From NCBI GenBank assembly GCA_029860075.1, contig JAOUBX010000040.1:1-42192 (forward strand): a stretch of DNA of 42,192 nt. The letters are read 5' to 3'. The stretch comes from Deltaproteobacteria bacterium (lineage in GTDB: Bacteria > Desulfobacterota > JADFVX01). Every line of letters begins with the position of its first letter. Positions within the stretch are counted from its first letter, which is position 1. The notes beneath the pieces were generated by a model. It was not told the DNA's origin. It searched no databases and was given only the letters and a program-made list of their open reading frames with translations. A program made the position numbers and the translations under genes. Shown piece after piece: positions 1 to 7,860 of this stretch.

Positions 1-60
1 ACTATAAACTTAATGAAACTACGGGAATGGTAAATATATTGTTAACTCTATGAAAAGGCA

Positions 61-84
61 GCAAGAAAAAAACTTTTTTCTTGC
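61..84. repeat. Near-perfect palindrome, hairpin-forming
   Basis: Bases 61-71 (GCAAGAAAAAA) are the exact reverse complement of 74-84, separated by only two bases. It lies about 130 bp beyond the 3' end of the SIR2-like gene. The T-run inside one arm could give weak termination, but the two-base loop is too tight for a normal intrinsic terminator. No function is assigned. Confidence 0.5.
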
Positions 85-214
85 TAATAGATGCGTTTTG
101 CCATTGACAGGGGTACTTCTAATGGGCGACCCCTTATTCGTTCGCTTTGGTTCCGCGCGGGCAGGGAAAGATTGCCCACCCTACCGGGCTAAAGGTAGCG
201 CTTGGTTAGCCAAT

Positions 215-1360
215 TTATTTAAATATCTTCTCAATTGCTGTTATATTAAAACCATCCATATGTAACTCTGTTTTTTGTTTATCAAGAAATCTGTAGTTGT
301 TAAGAAATTCATTTATGCCTCTTTTTGTTGATTTATAGTCAACTAGAACTAAAGGATGCTTTTTCATCCCTGAGATTTCTTTATCCCAGTAGGCCGTTTG
401 ATAATTACTTGATAGACTGTACATAGTTTGACGTGCATAACTATCATGGTCAGGAAGTGAATATCCAATTATGGACATTCCAAAGTTAGAACCACCAGCT
501 CTACCAAGTCCTCTCCAAAATTCTTCTACTGTGCTCGCATAAAGAATTTTATTAGTAGAAGGTGTCAATATCCAAGGTGTTGCCATAAACATAAGATTTT
601 GTTTATAAAGGTCTTCAATGCGAGAAACCTTGTGTATGTTCAGTAATGGGTCACCTTTGTGCCTTGGCCCATCAACTATTTGAGTGATCCCCCAGTCCTC
701 AACACCGTTAAAAACGGGATCGCTTGGTAAGGTTGACAATCCTTCCTTTTCTCGGAATTTAATATTATCAATAAATCTACTCTTGTCAAACCAATCGATA
801 GACCCATGCATCTTAAGTATCGTTACTTCTTCATTATTATTATCTACAGTTCCAGAAAAACGAGAGACTGAACTGTATCGCGTAGGGAAAAGCCTATATT
901 TTTTACCAACTGCATCAAGAGCACGCTCAAGCAAAACATCATAGTTAAATGTGAGAATATAATCCTGTGGTTGAAGGCGCCTAGCAAATTCTAAATATAA
1001 TTCAGGAATTGAATCCAATTGTGACATATAACTTGATAGTATTTCTCCAATGAGTGTCTTAATTACTACTTGACCTTCATTTCCGTCATTACTCCATGTA
1101 TCCGACCCTCTTAATCCAAGATAATGTTCAATATCAAGAAACCCTAAAAACTCTTCGAAATCTATGCCCTCGCGGGTAAGTTCGATACCATCACAATCTC
1201 TACGAAATGCAATATATGACTCAATATCATCGTTTAGCTTATCTGCACGTCCCCAGAGATGTTTTGCACGTTTAAGTATTATATCCCAAAGTTCGTAAGC
1301 TAATGGAAGACCGGCAGGTTTTGAGAATCCAGCCCCCAGTATTATTACTCTATACTTCAA
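215..1360 (-). CDS. SIR2-like domain protein (predicted NADase, defence-type)
   Basis: A 381-residue soluble protein of the SIR2-like type, whose bacterial members often hydrolyse NAD+ on phage infection. The nucleotide-binding GAGFSKPAGLP motif is at residues 9-19. A mid-protein TFNYDVLLE motif carries the expected Asn and Asp, and an LKMHGSIDWF motif carries the expected catalytic His. A late IGYSLPDHD motif matches the C-terminal Rossmann strand. No extra sensor domain, such as SLOG or TPR, and no membrane segment is evident. The start is TTG (rc of 1358-1360), preceded by AAGGG six bases upstream. Composition is visibly A+T-richer than the genes from 3 kb onward, and the flanks are repeat-rich, which suggests an acquired segment. 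Any partner genes would lie off the left edge. The family call is solid; the defence role is inferred. Confidence 0.8.
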   Translation of the reverse strand: MKYRVIILGAGFSKPAGLPLAYELWDIILKRAKHLWGRADKLNDDIESYIAFRRDCDGIELTREGIDFEEFLGFLDIEHYLGLRGSDTWSNDGNEGQVVIKTLIGEILSSYMSQLDSIPELYLEFARRLQPQDYILTFNYDVLLERALDAVGKKYRLFPTRYSSVSRFSGTVDNNNEEVTILKMHGSIDWFDKSRFIDNIKFREKEGLSTLPSDPVFNGVEDWGITQIVDGPRHKGDPLLNIHKVSRIEDLYKQNLMFMATPWILTPSTNKILYASTVEEFWRGLGRAGGSNFGMSIIGYSLPDHDSYARQTMYSLSSNYQTAYWDKEISGMKKHPLVLVDYKSTKRGINEFLNNYRFLDKQKTELHMDGFNITAIEKIFK

Positions 1361-1552
1361 GTTATCCCTTGAATTCTCAAATACATCACTTGCTTTATCT
1401 GGCTAACTTATTATTAGTAGGAATTTCTTCCGAATATCCCAATATGCAGGAAATAATTCCTGCGTATTGGGATATCAGGAATTCTTGTTACTTTATTTTA
1501 AATACCCCGCTAAGTTTTCTCTTATGACGAGATTGATACATCAAATCAACTA

Positions 1553-1592
1553 GCCCGCGTAGGGCGGATTAGCGAAGCGTAATCCACCACAT
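1553..1592 (-). repeat. Dispersed hairpin repeat, copy 1
   Basis: The core GGATTAGCGAAGCGTAATCC forms a stem GGATTA/TAATCC around an eight-base loop. It is flanked by the sequence GTAGGGC. The same core occurs in the opposite orientation near 2660-2693 and 2920-2950. It looks like a REP-like extragenic element; no coding content. Confidence 0.6.
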
Positions 1593-1607
1593 AAGCAAAT
1601 CAAAACC

Positions 1608-1781
1608 TCAATCCAACCTGCTGAAAAATTCTGAAGGCGTTATATCCAATCCATTGGGGATTTTTAAAAGCGTATTGATTTTGGGTTCCCCTGTACCTTG
1701 TTCCAGCCTAACGATGACACCACTCGATACACCGCTTTCTAAGGCAAGTCGATAAGTACGGAATCCCTTTTCCTTCCATAT
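1608..1781 (-). pseudogene. XRE-family helix-turn-helix remnant
   Basis: Read on the minus strand, 1781 to 1608 gives an open frame of about 57 codons with a classic XRE fold. It contains FRTYRLALESGVSSG, then VIVRLEQGTGEPKINTLLKI, then a C-terminal GLDITPSEFFSRLD before TGA. This resembles HigA- or Cro-like repressors, in which the recognition helix is followed by a Glu-Gln-Gly turn. There is no ATG, GTG or TTG before the motif: an in-frame TAA lies immediately upstream, and an ATG there is in another frame. It is therefore 5'-truncated or frameshifted. It lies upstream of, and on the same strand as, the SIR2-like gene, so it may be the decayed regulator of that gene or of a lost toxin-antitoxin pair. 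Confidence 0.6.
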
Positions 1782-1930
1782 TTACCACTAATTCCAAAAC
1801 AAGAATTTCCCAAAAAATCAAAAAAAATCAAATCCACTGTCAGCTGGCAGAGCATTAAAAAAAATTAATGTGTATCATGGCTGTATGGGGTCTGGCAAGT
1901 AATAATGTTGGTCGTCAATATCAATAATAA

Positions 1931-2106
1931 AACCGGATTCCCGCTAGAACAATGCGGGAATGACAACCTTGAGGAACCAGATTCCCGCTAAAACAATGCG
2001 GGAATGACAACCTTGAGGAACCGGATTCCCGTTTAAACAATGCGGGAATGACAATTTTGGGAAACCGGATTCTCGCTTAAACAATACGGGAATGACAATT
2101 TTTAGG
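1931..2106. repeat. Four tandem copies of a 44-bp repeat
   Basis: Units lie at 1931-1974, 1975-2018, 2019-2062 and 2063-2106, each exactly 44 bp. Each begins AACCGGATTCCCGC (or a close variant) and contains GCGGGAATGACAA. Within a unit, ATTCCCGC and GCGGGAAT pair across a nine-base loop, so each copy is a hairpin. The first two units keep full arms; the later two have arm mismatches, so the array appears to be decaying. There are no unique spacers, so it is not a CRISPR array. Confidence 0.9.
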
Positions 2107-2161
2107 ATGTTGCAATTAATGTTGCTAAATCAATAATACAAAAAAGGGAGGTAAAAGAATA

Positions 2162-2485
2162 ATGGTTAAAGAATTTCAGCAGTTGTTAAAGACGATAGAA
2201 AAGGGGGAAAGGTCACCTTTTGCCCTGTCTGATTTTGATGTTCTGGGGGAAGACCTGTTTTTGATTAAAACCATCGGTGATCAGTTGATGCTTTATACGG
2301 ATGTTATAAACGAGTGCGGCGCAGGCAGAAAGGACATTTATATTCATATCTCTTTAGATACTTTATGGGGAATGGGGCAGATGTTGAAAAGGCTTACGGA
2401 ACAGATTGATGAGAAGATAGACGTGCTTGATCATAAATTTGATTTGCTTATGTGTGATGATGAGCCTGAAAAGAAAGAGAGTTAG
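2162..2485 (+). CDS. Hypothetical protein, 107 aa
   Basis: A small soluble, acidic protein that I do not recognise. It has no signal peptide, Cys pairs or known motif. The middle is a mixed alpha/beta stretch (LGEDLFLIKTIGDQLMLYTD). The C-terminal half is probably a helix or short coiled coil (around MLKRLTEQIDEKIDVLDHKF), ending in a charged tail. The start ATG has a clear GGGAGG ten bases upstream. It stands alone between a tandem array and a duplicated repeat, with no same-strand neighbour. It is considered real because of the ribosome-binding site and its natural composition. Confidence 0.6.
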   Translation: MVKEFQQLLKTIEKGERSPFALSDFDVLGEDLFLIKTIGDQLMLYTDVINECGAGRKDIYIHISLDTLWGMGQMLKRLTEQIDEKIDVLDHKFDLLMCDDEPEKKES

Positions 2486-2516
2486 AAGGTTTTTATTGGA
2501 TGGGATAAGATCAAAT

Positions 2517-2700
2517 GATTAAAAGATTATTTTTAGACGGGATTAACAGGATTGACAGGATAAGGTCAAATGATAAAAAAGGATTTTACAATCCGGTAAA
2601 TCCTGTTGATCCTGTCAGAAAAATGCTTTAAGGTTTTGGCCCTTTTTTGCACAGCAATTTGGCGGATTACGCTTCGCTAATCACGCCCTACGTGGCTGTT
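2517..2700 (+). repeat. ~185-bp intergenic repeat, copy A
   Basis: Copy A of a direct duplication. It begins GATTAAAAGATTATTTTTAG, then has GATTAACAGGATTGACAGGA, then a near-inverse AATCCTGTTGATCCTGTCAG. It ends with the hairpin core GGATTACGCTTCGCTAATC and GTGGCTGT. Copy B (2766-2952) matches in the same order with scattered substitutions. Confidence 0.85.
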
Positions 2701-2765
2701 AAAGAAATATTTGGGGTTTTAGCCTTTTTAGTGCGGATATTTATATTTTCGGGTGTTGACTGAAA

Positions 2766-2952
2766 GATTAAAAGATTATTTTTAGACGGGATTAACGGGA
2801 TTTACAGGATAAGGTCAAATGATAAAAAAGGGTTTTTAAAAATCCTGTCAATCCTGTTAATCCTGTCAGAAAAAATGTTTTAGGTTTTTGGCCTTTTTTT
2901 CGCACAGTATTTTGGCGGATTACGCTTCGCTAATCACTCACTATGTGGCTGT
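2766..2952 (+). repeat. ~185-bp intergenic repeat, copy B
   Basis: Second copy of the element at 2517-2700, in the same orientation and with the same internal order. The CAGGAT-type inverted motifs (GATTTACAGGAT, then AATCCTGTCAATCCTG) can fold together. It ends about 40 bp from the stop codon of the two-repeat secreted protein. Confidence 0.85.
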
Positions 2953-2994
2953 CGTGTTCCAGTCCGGATCTTGAGATTAAATCCCTGTAAACAC

Positions 2995-5742
2995 TTACTT
3001 TACCTGCACGCGAAAACGGAGGGCGAAGGTGGTATGTGAAGTGATACCGAGTGTCTGGTTTACCTGTCCCACAACGGCTCCGATAGTGATGTTGTCTATA
3101 TCTGCCAGCCCTCCCGTATCGATGGCCGATGCCGCGTCGGCGACGCTGACAGCGTCGGTCAGGGTTTGCCCGCTTCCCGCAGGATCGGTAGCGGTAAAGA
3201 TTTGAAGATCGGTGGCAAGGTCGGTGGGGGGTAAAAGGATGCTTGTACGGCTGAGACTTCCAGCGATATACAGGAAGGCTGTTTCGTCCAGCACGTCGGA
3301 AACCCTTACATCGGTTACGTCAACGGGGAAGGTATTTTTTACATAAATAAGAAAAACGAGGGTGGAACCGGTCGGTACCGTTGCGGGGGAGGGTAGGGGG
3401 GCTGATCCTGTAGTCTCCCAGACCTGTTTGACTATAATAAGGGGAAACCAGTCGATGGTATTACCGCCGTCAACAGAGTTTGCAGGATTAATCGGTATAT
3501 GGGCGGCGCCGGAGCCTGATGCATCGGAATCCTGCACTTGCAAATAGGCCATATCTTTTGCTCCCCCGGCGTTGAGCTGAAAGTTCCACCGTGTTCCCGC
3601 CAGACTTGACTGAAGCGTTAAGAGGTTGCCTGCCTGCCCTTTGAGTGTTGCCGTACCGTCGATTGTTGTGGTAGCGCCGGCAGTAAAGGTTAGCGTATCT
3701 GCCGCTAATACCGTTTTTGTAAGATTGAAAAAATTCATCGGGCCCGATAAGGTCTGGCCGCTTCCGGTGAGGGTCACTGTGCCGTTTTGAGGGAGGAAGG
3801 ATGCACCGTTGGAAAAATTGCCTCCCACGTTAATTGCAAAATTGGATGCCGACACATCCAGCGTTCCGCTGGAAAGGGTGAGATCGTTGAGGATGTTGAG
3901 GGCGGAACCGAGGGTCAGTGTCTGGGAGTTTCCAATATTGTTGATGATATTATAATAGGAAGAGGCTCCCGCTGTGAAGAGGGCGGAAGAGGAGATGAAT
4001 TCCACAGTCGACAGGCCGGGCTGGAATGTACCTGCCGCCGCGTTCCAGTCGAGGGCGACGGTAAAAGTGTTTGCACCGCCTGCAATGGTGCCGGATATAT
4101 TAACTGTATCGACGCTTACGTTGCCATTTGGTGCGTAGGTGTGGCCCGGGGGGACAAAAAGTTCGTTACCTGGAGTAATGGTTATATCGGTGACTGCAAG
4201 GGAGTATTCGATATCAGGATCGCTATAGGCGCCAAGGGCGGTGCCCATATCCGTGTTGGTGAGTCCACTACCCCAGTCGTTTCGCGGGGTAATATAATTG
4301 TTGTAGATATTCAAGTCTGTATAGTTGACCGTATCGAGGAGAGAGATGGTTGTACCCTGAATGCCCCCGCCGTCGATATAAAGGAGCGCTGCATCGCCGG
4401 GGATGAGGTCCGTTGTAATGAGATAGTCGCCATTGAGATCTGTGACGTCGCTCCCTCTGGCGCTGCCGTTGACAACAAGCTGGATGGTGAGACCGGCCCC
4501 GGCGGGCGTGATTCCCAGATCAAGGAAGACCCTGCCCGAAAGGCTATAGGGTGAAAACCAATCGATTGTATTGCCGCCGTTAACCGAATTGAGCGGCGAA
4601 ATCGGCTTTTTTGTCGCATCTGAGCCGGAGGCGTCTGAGTCGCTTACCTCTGTATAGTCCATATCCTTTACGGATGTTGCCGTCAGGTTAAAATTCCACC
4701 GACTGCCTGCCAGGGAAGAGGCGATAGTAAGCAGGTTGCCTGCCGACCCTTTAAGTGTTGCCGTGCCCGTCACGGTAGTTGTGGACGCGGCGGTAATATA
4801 GAGTGTATCGGCGCTGGTGACGGTCTTGCTGATATTGTAAAAAGTGGTGTCTCCCGAGATCGTCTGCCCCGAACCGGTGAGGACGACTGTGCCGTTCCTT
4901 GCGTCGAACGTGTCTCCGTTGGAAAAGTTACCTCCAACGGAGACAGTGTAATTGGCGGCGGAAACATCCAGTGTTCCATTGGAAAGGGTCAGGTCGTTGA
5001 GGATCGTCAGGTTGGAAGCCAGGGTTAGTGTGGCAGCATTTGCGATGGCATTTTCTACATTGTAATAGGAAGAGGCGCCGGGGGTGAAGGTGGCTGAATC
5101 CAGGATAAAACGGAGGGTGGAAGTGCCCGCTTCGAAGAGACCGGTGGCGGCATCCCAATGTCCTTCGACGGTGATAATATTTGCCCCTCCCCGGAAAGTG
5201 CCGAGAATTTTCACATCTTCTGCCGATACGTTTCCACCGGGTTCAAAGATCTCCCCCGGCGGAATATAGATTTCCACATTGGCGTCGACTGTTAGATTTC
5301 CAGCAGTAATATCATAGAGGATTTTTGGGTCGTTAAAGGCGCCCAGCGCCTGATCCATATGGGCAATGGTAAGTTGTCCCGCATCTTCACGGCGGAGAAT
5401 GATATGGTCGCCATAAAGATCGAATCCGGCAAGATTGGAACCGTCTGAAACACTGACTGTTGTTGCATTAAAGCCTCCCCCATCGATAAAGGCGAGAAAG
5501 GCGTCTCCGGCAGCAAGACTTACGGGATGAGTATAATCGCCATTAACGTCGGTATTGACAAAGCCTGTATCGACGCCGTTGAGGATCACTCTGATACGGT
5601 TGTTAGCACCGGCGCGTGTGAGCCCCTCATCGAGATAAACCGTTCCCGACAGGGTGGCAGCGGCAATAACAGGCATTCCCCAGGTGAGGAGGCTGAATAT
5701 AAGAAGGGCCGCCTTTTTTGCTCCCCTTTGAGGCCTCTTCAT
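2995..5742 (-). CDS. Secreted two-repeat surface protein with C-terminal DUF11-like domain
   Basis: A 915-residue exported protein. The chosen ATG at 5742 gives a signal peptide (MKRPQRGAKKAALLIFSLLT, cleavage near AAA); the frame is open further upstream but would overrun the preceding gene. Residues ~29-395 and ~398-762 are two copies of one ~370-residue module. Each starts LSG(T/R)V(Y/F)LD, passes through a GGGANTFTV-like strand, an ASSYYN motif and a VGGNFSNG strand, and ends GGNTIDWF. The Gly/Thr/Ser/Asn-rich beta-strand pattern suggests a filamentous-haemagglutinin-like or adhesin fold. Residues ~765-915 resemble a DUF11-type domain and align with the protein at 17083-17715 (shared LD...F.YIAGS motif). 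It lies 14 bp after the GGQEF gene, as the last gene of the surface locus. The ribosome-binding site is weak. Substrate or partner unknown. Confidence 0.75.
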   Translation of the reverse strand: MKRPQRGAKKAALLIFSLLTWGMPVIAAATLSGTVYLDEGLTRAGANNRIRVILNGVDTGFVNTDVNGDYTHPVSLAAGDAFLAFIDGGGFNATTVSVSDGSNLAGFDLYGDHIILRREDAGQLTIAHMDQALGAFNDPKILYDITAGNLTVDANVEIYIPPGEIFEPGGNVSAEDVKILGTFRGGANIITVEGHWDAATGLFEAGTSTLRFILDSATFTPGASSYYNVENAIANAATLTLASNLTILNDLTLSNGTLDVSAANYTVSVGGNFSNGDTFDARNGTVVLTGSGQTISGDTTFYNISKTVTSADTLYITAASTTTVTGTATLKGSAGNLLTIASSLAGSRWNFNLTATSVKDMDYTEVSDSDASGSDATKKPISPLNSVNGGNTIDWFSPYSLSGRVFLDLGITPAGAGLTIQLVVNGSARGSDVTDLNGDYLITTDLIPGDAALLYIDGGGIQGTTISLLDTVNYTDLNIYNNYITPRNDWGSGLTNTDMGTALGAYSDPDIEYSLAVTDITITPGNELFVPPGHTYAPNGNVSVDTVNISGTIAGGANTFTVALDWNAAAGTFQPGLSTVEFISSSALFTAGASSYYNIINNIGNSQTLTLGSALNILNDLTLSSGTLDVSASNFAINVGGNFSNGASFLPQNGTVTLTGSGQTLSGPMNFFNLTKTVLAADTLTFTAGATTTIDGTATLKGQAGNLLTLQSSLAGTRWNFQLNAGGAKDMAYLQVQDSDASGSGAAHIPINPANSVDGGNTIDWFPLIIVKQVWETTGSAPLPSPATVPTGSTLVFLIYVKNTFPVDVTDVRVSDVLDETAFLYIAGSLSRTSILLPPTDLATDLQIFTATDPAGSGQTLTDAVSVADAASAIDTGGLADIDNITIGAVVGQVNQTLGITSHTTFALRFRVQVK

Positions 5743-5756
5743 TTTTTCGAAGCGGT

Positions 5757-6758
5757 TCAGCTTCCTTCCTTCATTCTCGGTTCTTCTCCCGCCACGCAGG
5801 TCCGGTTGCGGCCCTGACGCTTGGCCTCCTGTACCAATTGGGCGACCTCTTCGATGAGGGTCTCCTTGCTGTCGCCATCTTCGGGGAAGGTGGATACGCC
5901 GATACTTACTGTAATCTCTCCCGCTTGCAGTTGGCTCGCTGCCGGAAAGGCATATTCGGCAATCCGGTTGCGGTATCTTTCTGCAAGATGCCTGGCGCCC
6001 TCTTTCGGTGTTTCGGGGAGAAGAATAACAAATTCCTGGCCGCCGTAACGGGCTATGATATCGCAAGCTCTCTTTCCCTCGGAGAGCATGTCGGACATTA
6101 CACGAAGCACTTCATCTCCCGTTGCATGGCCGTAAAAATTGTTGAATTCTCCGAACTTGTCGATATCGATGAGGAGGAGAGAAAAAAATTCGCTGTACCT
6201 GAAGGAACGTGCCGTTTCCTTGGCCAGCACTTCCTGGAAGTGCCGGTGGTTGTAGAGGCCCGTCAGGCTGTCCCGCAATTCCGCTTCGTCGAGAAGCTTT
6301 GCCGTATCCTCGAGTTTTTCGCTGCTTGATTTAAGCATCTCCGACAAAGCCATGTTGTCCATTACGAGACGAACCTTTTCGGCGGCGCGGTCAAGCACTT
6401 TTATGACGAGCCGAAAATCTTCCACGGGCTTCATGATGAAGTCATAGGCGCCCGCCCGTATGGCCGAGATAGCCGATTCGAGAGAATCGGGAACGGTAGC
6501 TATGATGACTTCAATATGGGGTGCTTTATTTTTGACATGTTCCAGTATGGCCAGACCATCCATCTTTTCAAAGCGGATGTCCGAGATGATGAGGTGACAG
6601 GCTCCTGAATCGATAAACTCCAGCGCCCTCTCTACCGATGTTGATTCCGTCATCCTGTAACCGAGATCATTCCCTATTTTTGAAAAGAAGGCCCTCATAT
6701 TTTCATCTTCATCGACAACGAGTATTTGGATCTCTTTTTCCTCTTCTTTACTTTCCAT
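5757..6758 (-). CDS. Response regulator with degenerate GGDEF domain (GGQEF)
   Basis: The REC domain occupies roughly the first 120 residues. It has the acidic DED pocket, the phospho-acceptor Asp in IISDIRFEKMDG, and the conserved Thr and Lys (IIATVPDS, MKPVED). A short helical linker leads to a GGDEF domain (DSLTGLYNHRHFQ...LLIDIDKF). The signature is GGQEF instead of GG(D/E)EF, and the usual late ADxALYxAK motif reads VAQLVQEAK. The inhibitory RxxD site (RACD) five residues before GGQEF is kept. It may therefore be a c-di-GMP- or GTP-binding receptor rather than an active cyclase. ATG at 6758 is chosen, with GGTGGAGG just upstream but unusually close; GTG at 6767 is the alternative. It is paralogous to, and 16-25 bp downstream of, the REC-GGEEF gene. 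Confidence 0.85.
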   Translation of the reverse strand: MESKEEEKEIQILVVDEDENMRAFFSKIGNDLGYRMTESTSVERALEFIDSGACHLIISDIRFEKMDGLAILEHVKNKAPHIEVIIATVPDSLESAISAIRAGAYDFIMKPVEDFRLVIKVLDRAAEKVRLVMDNMALSEMLKSSSEKLEDTAKLLDEAELRDSLTGLYNHRHFQEVLAKETARSFRYSEFFSLLLIDIDKFGEFNNFYGHATGDEVLRVMSDMLSEGKRACDIIARYGGQEFVILLPETPKEGARHLAERYRNRIAEYAFPAASQLQAGEITVSIGVSTFPEDGDSKETLIEEVAQLVQEAKRQGRNRTCVAGEEPRMKEGS

Positions 6759-6783
6759 GACCTCCACCCTTTAATAATAAATA

Positions 6784-7746
6784 TTATTGCGCCTTATGTT
6801 TTGCTCCCGGCGCAAGCCAGACCCTGTTCCGGCCGTTACGTTTGGCCTCATAGAGCGCCTTGTCGGCTTCATTAACGAGGAGACCGCTATCATCGCCATC
6901 CTCTGGATAAGCGGCGACCCCTATGCTTACTGTTACCTGTCTGTTCGGGAAGGGGTGCTCCTCAATATACTTGCGTATCTTTTCCGCCGCCTTTTGCGCT
7001 TCTTCCTTACCCATTTCCGGCAGGAGAATGACAAACTCTTCCCCTCCGTAACGGGCCACGAAGTCGGCGCCCCGCACATGGCTTGAAATAAGTTTGCCAA
7101 AGGCTTTCAGCAGGGTGTCCCCCTCGGGGTGTCCGTAGGTATCGTTATATAGCTTGAAGTGATCGATATCCAGGAGAATAATGGACAGGAGGTGATGGTA
7201 TCGTCTCGCACGTTCCATTTCATGGCGGAGTGTTTCCTGGAAAGAGCGGTGATTGTAAAGGCCCGTGAGACCATCTTTGAGGGCAAGCTCTTTCAGGGCG
7301 TCATTCATACGTTTCAGTTCCTCGTTTGTTCCCTTGAGATCTTGAATAAGCGCCTTTTTTTCCAGTTCCAGGGATATTTTCTCCAGAGCGTGTTTGGCAA
7401 TATTGCGGATTACGTGGATATCTTCGAAGGGTTTGACAACGTAGTCGTAAGCGCCGTTTCTAAGGGCTTCGATGGCCGTCTCCATGGAGGCGTAGCTGGT
7501 CATGATTACCACCTGTGTATTTGGGTCGCGCCTTTTGATTTCTTTTAGAAGTTCAAGGCCGCTCATGCCGGGCATGCGGATATCTGAGATGACCAGGTGA
7601 TAGGTATTTTTTTCGAAAAGAGATAAGGCTTCTTCAGCGCTTGCCGCCGTATCTACAAGGTAGCCATAATTATTGAGAACCTGGGAAATGATACCTGTAA
7701 GGCTCTCTTCGTCATCGACGACGAGAATGTGCGCAATTTCCCCCAC
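6784..7746 (-). CDS. REC-GGDEF response regulator, predicted diguanylate cyclase
   Basis: A 320-residue PleD/WspR-type protein. The N-terminal receiver has VDDEES, the phospho-acceptor Asp in VISDIRMPGMSG, and the Thr/Lys switch residues (VIMTSYAS, VKPFED). A coiled linker follows, then a complete GGDEF domain with DGLTGLYNHRSFQ, LLDIDHFK, the active-site GGEEF and the closing ADKALYEAKRNGRNR. The RxxD inhibitory site (RGAD) lies five residues before GGEEF, so product inhibition is expected. It should make c-di-GMP from two GTP when phosphorylated, plausibly by the kinase encoded just upstream. The start is GTG, with AGGAGG six bases upstream. A 247-bp gap separates it from the kinase gene, so it may have its own promoter. 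Confidence 0.92.
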   Translation of the reverse strand: MGEIAHILVVDDEESLTGIISQVLNNYGYLVDTAASAEEALSLFEKNTYHLVISDIRMPGMSGLELLKEIKRRDPNTQVVIMTSYASMETAIEALRNGAYDYVVKPFEDIHVIRNIAKHALEKISLELEKKALIQDLKGTNEELKRMNDALKELALKDGLTGLYNHRSFQETLRHEMERARRYHHLLSIILLDIDHFKLYNDTYGHPEGDTLLKAFGKLISSHVRGADFVARYGGEEFVILLPEMGKEEAQKAAEKIRKYIEEHPFPNRQVTVSIGVAAYPEDGDDSGLLVNEADKALYEAKRNGRNRVWLAPGAKHKAQ

Positions 7747-7835
7747 AATTGCCTCCTGCTTTCAAATAAATTGCTATTTCAGATTCTTCTCCAAAGCTTG
7801 GTAAATACCACAATGTATCCTGTGAGTATCCCTTG

Positions 7836-7860
7836 TCTCCCTCTTTGACAAAGGGGAACC
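7836..7860. repeat. Short palindromic repeat of the CTCCC-TTTG-AAAGGGG family
   Basis: TCTCCCTCTTTGACAAAGGG with following GAACC is an imperfect hairpin. It resembles palindromes at 18038-18058 and 37463-37520, suggesting a dispersed intergenic element. It sits in the 247-bp gap between the kinase and cyclase genes. Confidence 0.45.

Larger units (their letters stand above)
1361..2161. other. Repeat-rich intergenic region
   Basis: This 800-bp stretch has no intact gene. It holds a hairpin repeat near 1553-1590 (core GGATTAGCGAAGCGTAATCC), which is the inverted form of elements near 2660 and 2920. It also holds a broken XRE-type reading frame (1608-1781), an imperfect palindrome at 1837-1850 (CTGTCAGCTGGCAG) and four 44-bp tandem repeats (1931-2106). 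The last 50 bp lead into the ribosome-binding site of the next gene. Confidence 0.7.
2486..2994. other. Gene-free stretch filled by duplicated repeats
   Basis: It is almost entirely occupied by two direct copies of a ~185-bp element separated by 65 bp. It separates the plus-strand hypothetical gene from the end of the minus-strand surface locus. No open frame with coding character and no T-tract terminator was seen. Confidence 0.7.

Noticed and set aside
50..265. Short plus-strand frame at the left edge
   Set aside because: It has no convincing ribosome-binding site, runs through a palindrome and a repeat, and overlaps the end of the SIR2-like gene.
1931..2106. Possible CRISPR array
   Set aside because: The units are contiguous tandem copies with no unique spacers, and there are no cas genes.
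2486..2994. Possible insertion sequence
   Set aside because: Two repeat copies are present but there is no transposase frame, and no terminal inverted repeats bound the block.
3787..4554. 255-codon plus-strand frame rich in Cys and Gly
   Set aside because: It is antisense to the repeat-rich secreted protein and its composition mirrors that gene's codon bias.
5743..6066. N-terminal extension of the two-repeat secreted protein
   Set aside because: The frame is open, but it overlaps the GGQEF gene, is Arg/Pro-rich nonsense-like sequence, and hides the obvious signal peptide that starts at 5742.
5718..6329. 203-codon plus-strand frame
   Set aside because: It lies entirely opposite the GGQEF gene and the start of the secreted-protein gene, with no motif or ribosome-binding site.
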